From positions 248,001 to 312,000 of the forward strand of contig NZ_CANMFI010000001.1 of assembly GCF_947497125.1 (NCBI RefSeq): 64,000 bases of DNA. Reading direction: 5' to 3'. How positions within the stretch are numbered: the stretch's first letter is position 1; every line of letters starts with the position of its first letter. Positions 1-8,833 of the stretch are shown in pieces. This DNA comes from an uncultured Polaribacter sp. GTDB taxonomy: Bacteria > Bacteroidota > Bacteroidia > Flavobacteriales > Flavobacteriaceae. The notes beneath the pieces are model-generated. The model was given only the letters and a program-made list of their open reading frames with translations, had not been told where the DNA came from and did no database searches. The translations under genes and the position numbers were made by a program.

Positions 1-251
1 TGCTTACGCATACTTCTGCATCAACTTTTGCGAAGTCTGGTATTTATATGAATGCTGTAGATACAGGTTGGGTTACTGATGAAGATCCGGCAGAATTATC
101 AAAGAAAAAAATAGAAACACACGATTTTCAACCGCCTTTAGATATTGTAGACGGTGCCGCACGTGTAATGGATCCGTTAATTGATGGCATAAATACAGGT
201 AAACACTGGTGCGGAAAGTTTTTAAAAGACTACTTTCCAATAGATTGGTAG
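1..251 (+). CDS. SDR family oxidoreductase, C-terminal part (cut by window edge)
   Basis: The reading frame is open from position 3 and ends at TAG 249-251, so only the last 82 residues are present. The segment [18 protein letters not shown] resembles the region after the catalytic Tyr-x3-Lys of short-chain dehydrogenases, where NxVxPGxV-type residues contact the NAD(P) cofactor; here it reads NAVDTGWV. The catalytic Tyr/Lys lie outside the window, so substrate and cofactor cannot be judged. The first internal ATG (48) is not a start, because similarity to the family extends upstream of it. Family assignment is by motif recognition only. Confidence 0.6.
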   Translation, partial: LTHTSASTFAKSGIYMNAVDTGWVTDEDPAELSKKKIETHDFQPPLDIVDGAARVMDPLIDGINTGKHWCGKFLKDYFPIDW

Positions 252-303
252 TTGGTTATTGAGGCAGTTTTTTTAAATAAAATAAAAAAAAGTGTTTAAA
301 ATG

Positions 304-333
304 TTGTTTTTCAGAAAAATGGCATCATCTTTG
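304..333 (+). promoter_or_regulatory. Bacteroidota-type promoter of the cold-shock gene
   Basis: TTG (304-306), a 19-nt spacer, then CATCTTTG (326-333), which matches the TAnnTTTG consensus at 7 of 8 positions. The expected transcription start is about 340, giving a leader of about 30 nt before the ATG at 370. Because the promoter lies downstream of the ATG at 292, that codon cannot be the start. Confidence 0.7.
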
Positions 334-369
334 CAAAAGAATAAATATTATAAATTTAATAACACTATT

Positions 370-561
370 ATGAGTAAAGGTACAGTAAAGTTTTTCAACG
401 AAACAAAAGGATTTGGTTTTATCACTGAAGAAGGTGTAGAAAGAGATCATTTTGTACACGTTTCTGGTTTAGTAGACGAAATTAGAGAAGGTGACGAAGT
501 TGAATTTGACTTAAAAGAAGGAAACAAAGGATTAAATGCAGTTAACGTAAAAGTTATCTAA
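370..561 (+). CDS. Cold-shock domain protein (CspA family)
   Basis: A 63-residue single cold-shock domain, the usual size for the family. It has the RNA-binding motifs RNP1 (KGFGFI) and RNP2 (HFVHVS) on an OB fold. Such proteins bind single-stranded RNA/DNA, melt mRNA structure and help translation and antitermination. I start it at ATG 370 because the sequence MSKGTVKFFN is the canonical N-terminus and the promoter maps at 304-333; the frame extends upstream to ATG 292 without support. It is monocistronic, closed by a hairpin terminator at 583-616. Whether it is cold-induced cannot be told from sequence. Confidence 0.95.
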   Translation: MSKGTVKFFNETKGFGFITEEGVERDHFVHVSGLVDEIREGDEVEFDLKEGNKGLNAVNVKVI

Positions 562-582
562 TATATATAATTTAAGTTTTTA

Positions 583-616
583 AAAAAGCCCATCAATTTA
601 TTGATAGGCTTTTTAT
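583..616 (+). terminator. Rho-independent terminator of the cold-shock gene
   Basis: AAAAAGCC, one mismatch, ATCAA, loop TTTA, then TTGAT, one mismatch, GGCTTTTT. The A-rich left flank means it could also act leftwards on lipA transcripts. Confidence 0.8.
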
Positions 617-640
617 TTTTACAAAAAATAGTAGTTATTT

Positions 641-1510
641 TTAGATGGCATGTTTATGTGCCTTGTATGAAGAACGAACTAAAGGTCCGCTTTCTACATA
701 CATAAAGCCCATTTCTAGGCCAATAGTTTCATATTTTTTAAATTGCTCTGGTGTTATAAACTCTTTTAAAGGCAAATGCTTTTTTGTAGGTTGTAAGTAT
801 TGACCAATTGTTAAAACATCTAAACCAACACCTTGTAAGTCTTTCATGGTTTGTATAACTTCATCTTCGGTTTCACCAAGCCCAAGCATTAAACCTGTTT
901 TGGTTCGCATACCATTTTCTTTTAAGTACTTTAAAACACCCAAACTACGGTCGTATTTTGCTTGTATGCGTACTTCTCTAGTTAATCTTCTTACAGTTTC
1001 CATGTTATGAGATACAACTTCTGGATGAACTTCGATAATACGATCTATCTGTTTTGTGTTTCCTTGAAAATCAGGAATTAAAGTTTCTAGAGTTGTTTTA
1101 GGGTTTGCTCTTCTTATTGCATCTACTGTTTCTGCCCATATAATAGAGCCACCATCTTTTAAATCGTCTCTATCTACAGAGGTAATAACGGCATGCTTAA
1201 TACCCATTATTTTTATAGAACGCGCTACTTTTTCTGGCTCATCCCATTCTACAGTATCTGGTCTTCCTGTTTTTACACCGCAAAAACCACAAGAACGTGT
1301 GCAGATGTTTCCTAAAATCATAAAAGTAGCAGTACCTTCTCCCCAACATTCACCCATATTAGGACAACTACCACTTGTACATATTGTATTTAGCTTATAC
1401 TTGTCTACCAAACCTCTTAATTCGGTATATTTTTTACCAACAGGTAATTTAACACGCAGCCATTTTGGTTTTTTTGGTTTTTCTGGAAGTACTACAGATG
1501 CTATTGCCAT
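641..1510 (-). CDS. lipA: Lipoyl synthase
   Basis: Radical SAM enzyme that inserts two sulfurs into protein-bound octanoyl groups to make the lipoyl cofactor of 2-oxoacid dehydrogenases and the glycine cleavage system. From the chosen start it has 289 residues. The auxiliary cluster motif CX4CX5C is at Cys44/49/55, the radical SAM motif CX3CX2C at Cys70/74/77, and the C-terminal RSS serine motif near residue 280. The frame extends 10 codons upstream, but a TATATTTG -7 element (1530-1537) covers that extension, so ATG at 1510 is preferred. No lipB is seen beside it. It faces the cold-shock gene convergently. Confidence 0.96.
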   Translation of the reverse strand: MAIASVVLPEKPKKPKWLRVKLPVGKKYTELRGLVDKYKLNTICTSGSCPNMGECWGEGTATFMILGNICTRSCGFCGVKTGRPDTVEWDEPEKVARSIKIMGIKHAVITSVDRDDLKDGGSIIWAETVDAIRRANPKTTLETLIPDFQGNTKQIDRIIEVHPEVVSHNMETVRRLTREVRIQAKYDRSLGVLKYLKENGMRTKTGLMLGLGETEDEVIQTMKDLQGVGLDVLTIGQYLQPTKKHLPLKEFITPEQFKKYETIGLEMGFMYVESGPLVRSSYKAHKHAI

Positions 1511-1529
1511 TTCTATTGAATTTGTTATG

Positions 1530-1537
1530 CAAATATA
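1530..1537 (-). promoter_or_regulatory. -7 element TATATTTG for lipA
   Basis: Perfect TAnnTTTG on the minus strand, 20 nt before the ATG at 1510. No TTG sits 19 nt upstream, so the -33 box is weak or absent. It decides the lipA start. Confidence 0.5.
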
Positions 1538-1626
1538 CAAAGGAAAGATTAATTTTTAGCAGCTTTAGAGGTAGATGATTTTAAGTTAATAGCTATTTAT
1601 TTTTGATTTTATGAATCTATTTATCA

Positions 1627-1658
1627 AAAAAAAACCGAAACAGTTATGTTTCGGTTTT
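1627..1658 (-). terminator. Terminator of yidC
   Basis: Perfect 12-bp stem AAAACCGAAACA / TGTTTCGGTTTT (1631-1642, 1647-1658) with loop GTTA. Read leftwards it ends in a T run, as expected downstream of yidC. Confidence 0.85.
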
Positions 1659-1680
1659 AAATGGTTTTAGAACAGTAAGC

Positions 1681-3567
1681 TTACTTTTTTCTTTGTTGTG
1701 CTTGTTGTTCTTGTGCTTGTTTCATTGCAGTGTCTATTCTTTCTCTAAACTTAGATTTTTTCTTTTCAGGTTTCTTTTTATTTTCTTCTATCTGTGCATG
1801 AATCTTGTCTTCATCGATTACATAGTTTTTAATAACCAACATAATTGCAATGGTTAATAAGTTAGAAATAAAATAATACAAACTTAAAGAACTTGCATAG
1901 TTATTAAAGAAAAATAGCATCATAATAGGAGAGAAGTAAATCATGTACTTCATCATTTTACCCATATCTGGCATACCTTCTTGAGTAGGTGCCTGCATGT
2001 TTGCTTGCTGGCTCTGGTTCATTTTCATGTAAAAGAAAATAGCAATAGAGGCTAGTATTGGAAACAAACTTACGTGGTCTCCATAAAAAGGAATTTTAAA
2101 AGGTAATGTAAAGATTGTATCATAAGAAGACAAATCTGGCGCCCACAAAAAGCTTTCTTGTCTTAGTGCTAAGTTTGTTGGAAAAAACTTAAACAAGGCA
2201 AAGAAAACAGGCATTTGTAACAATGCAGGAATACAACCAGAAAGCATGCTTACACCAGCTTTTCTCTGGATAGCCATGGTTTCTTGCTGACGTTTCATTG
2301 CATTCTCTTTCCCTGGATATTTTTCATTTAATGCTGTTAATTCTGGTCTAATAACCTTCATTTTTGCACTAGATAAGTAAGATTTATAGACTAATGGAGA
2401 CATTATTAAACGAACTACAATGGTCATTAAAATGATTATTAAACCATAGTTTGATAAAAATCCTTTTAAGAAATTAAAAACAGGATAAAAAATAGTTCTA
2501 TTTAAGAATCCGAAAATACCCCAACCTAAATCTGCAATCTGATCTAAATCTGTACCTTCAAACTGTTTACCATTTAATAAATTATAATCACTAGGTCCGT
2601 AAAACCATTTCATATTATAATTCAATTCTCCGTTTGATAGCGCTAAAGGTGTTTTTAATTCAAAACGTTTGGTAAAAACAGTATCAATTTCTTCATTTAA
2701 AACCAAATCGGTAGATGTTACCGTAGCATTTGTAAAAGGAGTATCTGTTAATAGGTTAGAGGTAAAGAAGTGTTGTTTGTAAGCAACCCAGTCTACATCA
2801 TTTATTATTTCAGATTTTCCAGCATTTAAATAATCTACTTCACCTTCTGTTTTATAATAGTAATAAGAATACATTGTATTCTCTGTTTTTAAACTTTTTT
2901 CATGTCGGTAACCATCTAAAGACCAATCTAAATTAATTGGGGTAGAAGAATTAATAACACTATTTAAACCTTGAGATCTAACAGCAAAATTCACTAAGTA
3001 GTTATTCGGTTTAATTTCGTATCTGTATTCTAAAAACTTAGTCTCTGATACCTTTAATTTCATAGAAAGTACCGTAGTTCCTCTATTTTCTGTAAGTGTA
3101 GGTTCGAAAAATAAATCTTTAGTATTTAAAATTCTGTTATCAGTTGTACCAAAATTAATGTTAAAAGACGCGTTGTTGTCTTTTATCATATATAAAGGCA
3201 AAGAATCGTAGGTTTTATAGTTTTTAATTAGCGCTTCTTGTATTTGTCCACCTTTGTTGCTAATTGTTAATTTAACCAAGTCATTTTCTATAACAGAAAC
3301 ATTTTCAGAAGCATTTATGGCACTTAAAGCAAAGGCTCCTAATTTATTTTTTAGAGCTATTTGTTTAAGAGAATCATTCTCGAAAATTGGTTTTGCAGCT
3401 GTTTTAAGCGTATTGCTTTCGGTTGTATTGTTGGTAATTACCTGTGCAGGTACTTCTTTAGTATCAATAGGTTCTTCTGGTTTATTAGAGTTTAGCCACC
3501 ATAGTGCAATACCTGCTAATAAAATCATTCCGATAAAAGAATTGTAGTCGAATTTTTTTTGTTCCAT
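1681..3567 (-). CDS. yidC: Membrane protein insertase YidC
   Basis: 628 residues, inner membrane. It inserts and folds membrane proteins, alone or with SecYEG. Visible layout: an N-terminal signal-anchor helix (about residues 11-25), a long periplasmic beta-rich domain (to about 350), then the conserved Oxa1/YidC core with several hydrophobic helices and the SxxxVRLIMSPLVYKSYLSS region carrying the conserved membrane arginine, and a very basic lysine/glutamine-rich tail that probably contacts ribosomes. It follows pyrG in the same direction (166-nt gap, own -7 element), an order I recall as common in Flavobacteriia. A strong terminator follows. Confidence 0.96.
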   Translation of the reverse strand: MEQKKFDYNSFIGMILLAGIALWWLNSNKPEEPIDTKEVPAQVITNNTTESNTLKTAAKPIFENDSLKQIALKNKLGAFALSAINASENVSVIENDLVKLTISNKGGQIQEALIKNYKTYDSLPLYMIKDNNASFNINFGTTDNRILNTKDLFFEPTLTENRGTTVLSMKLKVSETKFLEYRYEIKPNNYLVNFAVRSQGLNSVINSSTPINLDWSLDGYRHEKSLKTENTMYSYYYYKTEGEVDYLNAGKSEIINDVDWVAYKQHFFTSNLLTDTPFTNATVTSTDLVLNEEIDTVFTKRFELKTPLALSNGELNYNMKWFYGPSDYNLLNGKQFEGTDLDQIADLGWGIFGFLNRTIFYPVFNFLKGFLSNYGLIIILMTIVVRLIMSPLVYKSYLSSAKMKVIRPELTALNEKYPGKENAMKRQQETMAIQRKAGVSMLSGCIPALLQMPVFFALFKFFPTNLALRQESFLWAPDLSSYDTIFTLPFKIPFYGDHVSLFPILASIAIFFYMKMNQSQQANMQAPTQEGMPDMGKMMKYMIYFSPIMMLFFFNNYASSLSLYYFISNLLTIAIMLVIKNYVIDEDKIHAQIEENKKKPEKKKSKFRERIDTAMKQAQEQQAQQRKK

Positions 3568-3625
3568 GTTTATATTTAAAATGTCAATTTGTCATTTTTG
3601 CTGTTATTTAAATAATAAAAGCCGA

Positions 3626-3633
3626 CAAATTTA
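3626..3633 (-). promoter_or_regulatory. -7 element TAAATTTG for yidC
   Basis: Perfect TAnnTTTG on the minus strand about 60 nt before the yidC ATG; no TTG at the expected -33 distance. It suggests yidC can be transcribed apart from pyrG. Confidence 0.45.
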
Positions 3634-3733
3634 GCAAAACTGCACTGTTTTAGGTTTATTTTGCTATGATTATTGTTGTTACATTAACTAGTTCAAATAG
3701 TGTACCCTTTTGTACCGAACACAATCCAGTATC

Positions 3734-5347
3734 TTATTGTTTAGAATATTTTAAGGCTGCCTTAATAAAATCTACAAATAATGGATGTGGTTTTAACACC
3801 GTACTTTTGTATTCTGGATGATATTGAACGCCCACAAACCAAGGATGTTTTGTGATTTCTACAACTTCTACCAAACCAGTTTTTGGGTTGGTACCAGCGG
3901 CTTTCATTCCAGCATTTTCTATTTGTGTTAAATATTCGTTGTTAAATTCATAACGGTGTCTGTGTCGTTCGCTTATAGTTTCAGAATTATAGGCTTTAAA
4001 CACATTCGATTTTTTGTTTAAAGTACAATCCCAAGCACCAAGACGCATTGTGCCACCTTTTTCTGTTACATTTTCTTGGCTTTCCATTAAATTGATAACA
4101 GGATGCTTCGTGCTTTTATTCATTTCTGTAGAAGAAGCATTTTCTAGCTGAAGTACATTTCTAGCAAATTCTATGACCGCCATTTGCATTCCTAAACAAA
4201 TTCCGAAGAAAGGAATATTACTTTCTCTTGCATATTGTACCGCTCTAATTTTACCTTCAATACCTCTGTCTCCAAAACCAGGAGCTACCAAAATACCATG
4301 AACACCTTTTAATTTTTTCTCAAAATTCTTCGGAGTTAAACTTTCAGAATGTACCCATCTAACTTTTACTTTAGTTTCGTTTGATGAACCTGCGTGTATA
4401 AAAGCCTCTGTAATAGATTTATAAGAGTCTTGTAGCTCTATATATTTACCAATTAAAGCAATTTCTACTTCAGAAGTAGGATTTTTGTGCTTCTGCAAAA
4501 AGTTATTCCAAAGTTTTAGTTCTGGCTCTCCTTTAGAGGATAATTTCAATTTATTTAAAACAACAGTATCTAACCCTTGTTCTAACATTAAATTAGGAAC
4601 ATCGTAAATAGTTTCTGCATCTATAGATTGTATGACATCTTCTTGTTTTACATTGCAAAACAAAGCAAGCTTACGTTTAATATCATCAGAAATTTCATGT
4701 TCTGTTCTACAAACCAAAATATCAGGACTAACACCACTTTGCATTAACATTTTAACAGAATGTTGTGTAGGCTTTGTTTTTAACTCACCAGCAGCAGCTA
4801 AATATGGCACCAATGTTAAATGAATAACAATGGCATTATCTTCTCCTTTTTCCCAAAGCATTTGTCTTACAGACTCTACATAAGGTAAAGATTCTATATC
4901 GCCAACAGTACCACCGATTTCAGTAATTACAATGTCATAATCACCTGTTTCACCTAAAAGCTGAATGCGACGTTTAATTTCATCAGTAATATGAGGTATC
5001 ACTTGTACCGTTTTTCCTAAAAAGGCTCCTTTACGCTCTTTATTAATTACCGATTGATAAATTTTACCAGTAGTAACATTATTTGCTTGGCTAGTTGGTA
5101 TGTTTAAAAAACGCTCGTAATGACCTAAATCTAAATCTGTTTCGGCACCATCATCTGTTACATAGCATTCACCATGTTCATACGGATTTAAAGTTCCTGG
5201 ATCGATGTTGATATATGGGTCTAATTTTTGAATGGTTACAGAAAAGCCTCTTTGCTGAAGTAGTTTTGCTAAAGACGCTGCTATTATTCCTTTTCCAAGG
5301 GATGAAGTTACGCCTCCTGTTACAAAAACATATTTAGTATTACTCAT
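3734..5347 (-). CDS. pyrG: CTP synthase (glutamine-hydrolysing)
   Basis: Converts UTP, ATP and glutamine to CTP, the last step of pyrimidine nucleotide synthesis. 537 residues from MSNTKY, close to the family length of about 545. The N-terminal amidoligase domain begins [13 protein letters not shown], the family P-loop. The C-terminal class I glutaminase has the nucleophile Cys384 in GICLGMQ and His510/Glu512 in YHPE. The frame extends 16 codons upstream, but a complete promoter (5366-5395) occupies that stretch, fixing the start at 5347 with a leader of about a dozen nucleotides. Confidence 0.97.
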   Translation of the reverse strand: MSNTKYVFVTGGVTSSLGKGIIAASLAKLLQQRGFSVTIQKLDPYINIDPGTLNPYEHGECYVTDDGAETDLDLGHYERFLNIPTSQANNVTTGKIYQSVINKERKGAFLGKTVQVIPHITDEIKRRIQLLGETGDYDIVITEIGGTVGDIESLPYVESVRQMLWEKGEDNAIVIHLTLVPYLAAAGELKTKPTQHSVKMLMQSGVSPDILVCRTEHEISDDIKRKLALFCNVKQEDVIQSIDAETIYDVPNLMLEQGLDTVVLNKLKLSSKGEPELKLWNNFLQKHKNPTSEVEIALIGKYIELQDSYKSITEAFIHAGSSNETKVKVRWVHSESLTPKNFEKKLKGVHGILVAPGFGDRGIEGKIRAVQYARESNIPFFGICLGMQMAVIEFARNVLQLENASSTEMNKSTKHPVINLMESQENVTEKGGTMRLGAWDCTLNKKSNVFKAYNSETISERHRHRYEFNNEYLTQIENAGMKAAGTNPKTGLVEVVEITKHPWFVGVQYHPEYKSTVLKPHPLFVDFIKAALKYSKQ

Positions 5348-5365
5348 GGTATTCTTAGGTTTGCG

Positions 5366-5395
5366 CAAAAGTACTAACTCTAAAAATTCTGTCAA
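5366..5395 (-). promoter_or_regulatory. Complete promoter of pyrG
   Basis: On the minus strand: TTG (5395-5393), exactly 19 nt, TACTTTTG (5373-5366). It is a full match to TTG-N19-TAnnTTTG and shows that the upstream ATG at 5395 is not the pyrG start. Confidence 0.8.
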
Positions 5396-5526
5396 ATAAA
5401 AAATGATGAAAAGATTATTTTTTTTGGCAACATCATATTTTTAAGACATTGAGCTAAGATATTGTAGTAATTATGATCACTAAATATCACTAATTAAAAA
5501 TATTTCATTTTTTTTTAAAATAGTAT

Positions 5527-5556
5527 TTGTGATAAATAAAAACAATTGTATATTTG
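5527..5556 (+). promoter_or_regulatory. Complete promoter of rpmH
   Basis: TTG (5527-5529), 19 nt, TATATTTG (5549-5556): full consensus. The expected transcription start near 5563 leaves a leader of about 65 nt before rpmH, room for translational regulation. Confidence 0.8.
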
Positions 5557-5626
5557 CGCACGCTTACGAAGATGTAGAATTTTTAAGCAATATAATAATA
5601 ACAGAAGATATTTAAAAATACAGATA

Positions 5627-5788
5627 ATGCCAAAAAGAACTTACCAACCGTCAAAGAGAAAGAGAAGAAATAAACATGGTTTCATGGAGAGAATGGCTTC
5701 TGCTAACGGTAGAAAAGTATTAGCTCGTAGAAGAGCAAAAGGAAGAAAGAAAATTTCTGTTTCATCTGAAACTAGACATAAAAAATAA
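5627..5788 (+). CDS. rpmH: 50S ribosomal protein L34
   Basis: 53 residues, very basic, starting [19 protein letters not shown], the L34 signature, followed by [12 protein letters not shown]. It is a late-assembling component of the large ribosomal subunit. The frame runs 27 codons upstream of ATG 5627, but that extension is non-conserved and overlaps the promoter. rpmH is not next to dnaA or rnpA, which would be usual in many other phyla; here its neighbours are pyrG (divergent) and carB. Confidence 0.97.
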   Translation: MPKRTYQPSKRKRRNKHGFMERMASANGRKVLARRRAKGRKKISVSSETRHKK

Positions 5789-5811
5789 ATGATTAACAAT
5801 TGTTAATATAT

Positions 5812-5845
5812 AAGGTGTTACTTTTTTAAGTAACACCTTTTTTTA
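5812..5845 (+). terminator. Terminator of rpmH
   Basis: Perfect 12-bp stem AAGGTGTTACTT / AAGTAACACCTT (5812-5823, 5828-5839), loop TTTT, followed by a T run. Confidence 0.88.
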
Positions 5846-5860
5846 TACCCAAGCACTAAC

Positions 5861-5868
5861 TATTTTTG
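5861..5868 (+). promoter_or_regulatory. -7 element TATTTTTG for carB
   Basis: Perfect TAnnTTTG directly after the rpmH terminator and 27 nt before the carB ATG. TTT stands where TTG would be. Confidence 0.5.
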
Positions 5869-5895
5869 TAAAACTAAATAACACAACAACTTACA

Positions 5896-8751
5896 ATGCC
5901 AAAAAGAAAAGACCTTAAATCAATTTTAATTATCGGATCTGGACCTATTGTTATTGGTCAAGCTTGTGAATTCGACTATTCTGGTTCACAATCTTTACGT
6001 TCTTTAAGAGAAGACGGAATTGAAACAATCTTAATCAATTCGAATCCAGCAACTATTATGACAGACCCTTCAATGGCAGATCATATATACTTGTTGCCTT
6101 TAACAACAAAATCGATCATTCAAATTTTAAAAGAGCATCCTCAAATAGATGCCGTTTTACCAACAATGGGTGGTCAAACAGCTTTAAATCTTTGTATTGA
6201 AGCAGATGACAAAGGCATTTGGAAAGATTTTAATGTAAAATTAATTGGGGTTGATATCGATGCTATTAATGTTACAGAAGATAGAGAGCAGTTTAGAGAG
6301 TTGATGCTTAAAATTGATGTGCCAATGGCACCACAAGCAACAGCAACTTCTTTCTTAAAAGGTAAAGAAATAGCCCAAGAGTTTGGTTTTCCTTTAGTAA
6401 TTAGATCTTCATACACCTTAGGTGGTGCAGGAGCTTCTATTGTTTATGATCCAAAAGATTTTGATGAGTTATTAAGTAGAGGCCTAGAAGCATCACCAAT
6501 ACATGAGGTGATGATAGATAAGGCAATGATGGGGTGGAAAGAGTATGAATTAGAATTATTACGTGATAAAAACGATAATGTTGTTATTATTTGTTCTATC
6601 GAAAATATGGATCCAATGGGTATTCATACCGGAGATTCTATCACAGTAGCTCCTGCAATGACACTTTCTGATAAAACGTATCAGAAAATGCGTGATATGG
6701 CCATTCATATGATGCGCTCTATTGGCGATTTTGAAGGTGGGTGTAATGTTCAATTTGCAGTTTCACCAGATGAAAAAGAAGAAATTATTGCCATTGAAAT
6801 TAACCCACGTGTATCTAGATCATCTGCTTTAGCAAGTAAAGCAACAGGATATCCTATTGCAAAAGTTGCAACAAAATTAGCAATTGGTTATACGTTGGAT
6901 GAGTTAGAAAACGGAATTACAAAATCTACATCAGCACTATTTGAGCCTACTTTAGATTATGTAATTGTAAAAATACCACGTTGGAATTTTGATAAATTTG
7001 AAGGTTCAGACAGAACTTTAGGTCTGCAAATGAAAGCTGTTGGTGAAGTTATGGGGATCGGTCGTTCTTTTCAAGAAGCCTTGCACAAAGCAACACAATC
7101 TTTAGAGATTAAAAGAAATGGTTTAGGTGCAGACGGTAAAGGATATACAGATTACAATCAAATTATAGAAAAATTAACCAATGCAAGTTGGGATAGAGTG
7201 TTTGCTATATATGACGCTATTGCAATGGGCATTCCATTAAGTAAAATTTACGATATCACTAAAATAGACATGTGGTATTTAAAGCAATACGAAGAGTTGT
7301 TTCAATTGCAAAAAGAAATTTCTACTTATACAATAGACACTTTAAGCAGAGATTTATTATTAGAAGCAAAACAAAAAGGATACGGAGATAGACAAATAGC
7401 ACATATGTTAGGCTGTTTAGAAAGCGAAGTTTATACCAAAAGAGAGCAGCTAAAAGTACAGCGTGTTTTTAAATTAGTAGATACTTGTGCAGCAGAATTT
7501 ACAGCAAAAACTCCTTATTACTATTCTACCTTCGAGAACGAAATAGAAACTGCATCTGGAGATATTACCATTGCCAATGAAAGTATTGTAACCGATAAAA
7601 AGAAAATAATCGTTTTAGGTTCTGGACCTAACAGAATAGGACAAGGTATTGAGTTCGATTATTGTTGTGTGCATGGTGTTTTAGCAGCGGCAGAATGTGG
7701 TTACGAGACTATTATGATCAACTGTAACCCAGAAACGGTTTCTACAGATTTTGATACTGCAGATAAATTATACTTCGAACCTGTTTTTTGGGAACATATC
7801 TATGATATCATCCGTCATGAAAAACCAGAAGGTGTTATTGTTCAATTAGGAGGACAAACAGCCTTAAAATTAGCAGAAAAGTTAACAAAATACGGTATTA
7901 AGATAATTGGTACTTCTTTTGAAGCTTTAGATTTAGCCGAAGACAGAGGTAGTTTTTCTGAGTTGTTAAAGAACAACAATATTCCTTATCCTGAATTTGG
8001 TATTGCCGAAACAGCAGATGAAGCTTTGGCTTTGGCAGACGAATTGAATTTCCCAATCTTAGTAAGACCATCCTATGTTTTAGGTGGTCAGGGAATGAAA
8101 ATTGTAATCAATAAAGAAGAATTGGTAAAACATGTAGTAGATTTATTAGGTAGAATGCCGAATAACAAACTATTGTTAGATCATTATTTAGATGGTGCAA
8201 TAGAGGCAGAGGCAGATGCAATTTGTGATGCCGATGGAAATGTATACATAATTGGTATTATGGAGCATATTGAACCTTGTGGTATTCACTCTGGAGATTC
8301 TAATGCAACCTTACCAGCTTTTAATTTAGGTGATTTGGTATTGCAACAAATTAAAGATCATACACATACCATTGCAAGAGAATTAAAGACAGTTGGTCTT
8401 ATTAACGTTCAGTTTGCCATTAAAGATGATGTGGTTTATATTATTGAAGCAAACCCAAGAGCTTCTAGAACAGTGCCTTTTATTGCAAAAGCGTACAAAG
8501 AGCCATATGTAAATTATGCAACAAAAGTAATGCTAGGTCATAATAAAGTAACAGATTTTAATTTTAATCCTCAGTTAGATGGATATGCAATTAAACAACC
8601 TGTTTTCTCTTTTAATAAGTTTCCGAATGTAAATAAGAAATTAGGTCCAGAAATGAAATCTACTGGAGAAAGTATTTTATTTATTGATAGCTTAAAAGAT
8701 GATGAGTTTTACAATTTATATGCAAGGCGAAAAATGTATTTAAGCAAGTAA
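5896..8751 (+). CDS. carB: Carbamoyl-phosphate synthase large chain, lacking the allosteric domain
   Basis: Makes carbamoyl phosphate from bicarbonate, ATP and ammonia delivered by CarA, feeding pyrimidines and arginine. 951 residues. Two homologous ATP-grasp halves are visible: the first from GSGPIVIGQACEFDYSGSQ at residue 13, the second from GSGPNRIGQGIEFDYCC at about residue 575, separated by the helical oligomerisation region. The enzyme ends about 120 residues earlier than E. coli CarB (1073), which removes the C-terminal MGS-like domain where UMP and ornithine bind in E. coli. The stop is followed at once by a strong terminator, so this is a natural end, not a frameshift. No carA is adjacent. 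Confidence 0.96.
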   Translation: MPKRKDLKSILIIGSGPIVIGQACEFDYSGSQSLRSLREDGIETILINSNPATIMTDPSMADHIYLLPLTTKSIIQILKEHPQIDAVLPTMGGQTALNLCIEADDKGIWKDFNVKLIGVDIDAINVTEDREQFRELMLKIDVPMAPQATATSFLKGKEIAQEFGFPLVIRSSYTLGGAGASIVYDPKDFDELLSRGLEASPIHEVMIDKAMMGWKEYELELLRDKNDNVVIICSIENMDPMGIHTGDSITVAPAMTLSDKTYQKMRDMAIHMMRSIGDFEGGCNVQFAVSPDEKEEIIAIEINPRVSRSSALASKATGYPIAKVATKLAIGYTLDELENGITKSTSALFEPTLDYVIVKIPRWNFDKFEGSDRTLGLQMKAVGEVMGIGRSFQEALHKATQSLEIKRNGLGADGKGYTDYNQIIEKLTNASWDRVFAIYDAIAMGIPLSKIYDITKIDMWYLKQYEELFQLQKEISTYTIDTLSRDLLLEAKQKGYGDRQIAHMLGCLESEVYTKREQLKVQRVFKLVDTCAAEFTAKTPYYYSTFENEIETASGDITIANESIVTDKKKIIVLGSGPNRIGQGIEFDYCCVHGVLAAAECGYETIMINCNPETVSTDFDTADKLYFEPVFWEHIYDIIRHEKPEGVIVQLGGQTALKLAEKLTKYGIKIIGTSFEALDLAEDRGSFSELLKNNNIPYPEFGIAETADEALALADELNFPILVRPSYVLGGQGMKIVINKEELVKHVVDLLGRMPNNKLLLDHYLDGAIEAEADAICDADGNVYIIGIMEHIEPCGIHSGDSNATLPAFNLGDLVLQQIKDHTHTIARELKTVGLINVQFAIKDDVVYIIEANPRASRTVPFIAKAYKEPYVNYATKVMLGHNKVTDFNFNPQLDGYAIKQPVFSFNKFPNVNKKLGPEMKSTGESILFIDSLKDDEFYNLYARRKMYLSK

Positions 8752-8770
8752 ATACAATAAATAGTTCAAC

Positions 8771-8810
8771 AAAAAAGAGGTTTTCTAAATATAGAAAACC
8801 TCTTTTTTTT
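8771..8810. terminator. Bidirectional terminator between carB and fahA
   Basis: Perfect 17-bp inverted repeat (8771-8787 and 8792-8808) with loop AATA; A run on the left and T run on the right, so it can stop transcription from both sides. Confidence 0.9.
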
Positions 8811-8833
8811 ATAATCGTATTTTAAAATACAGC

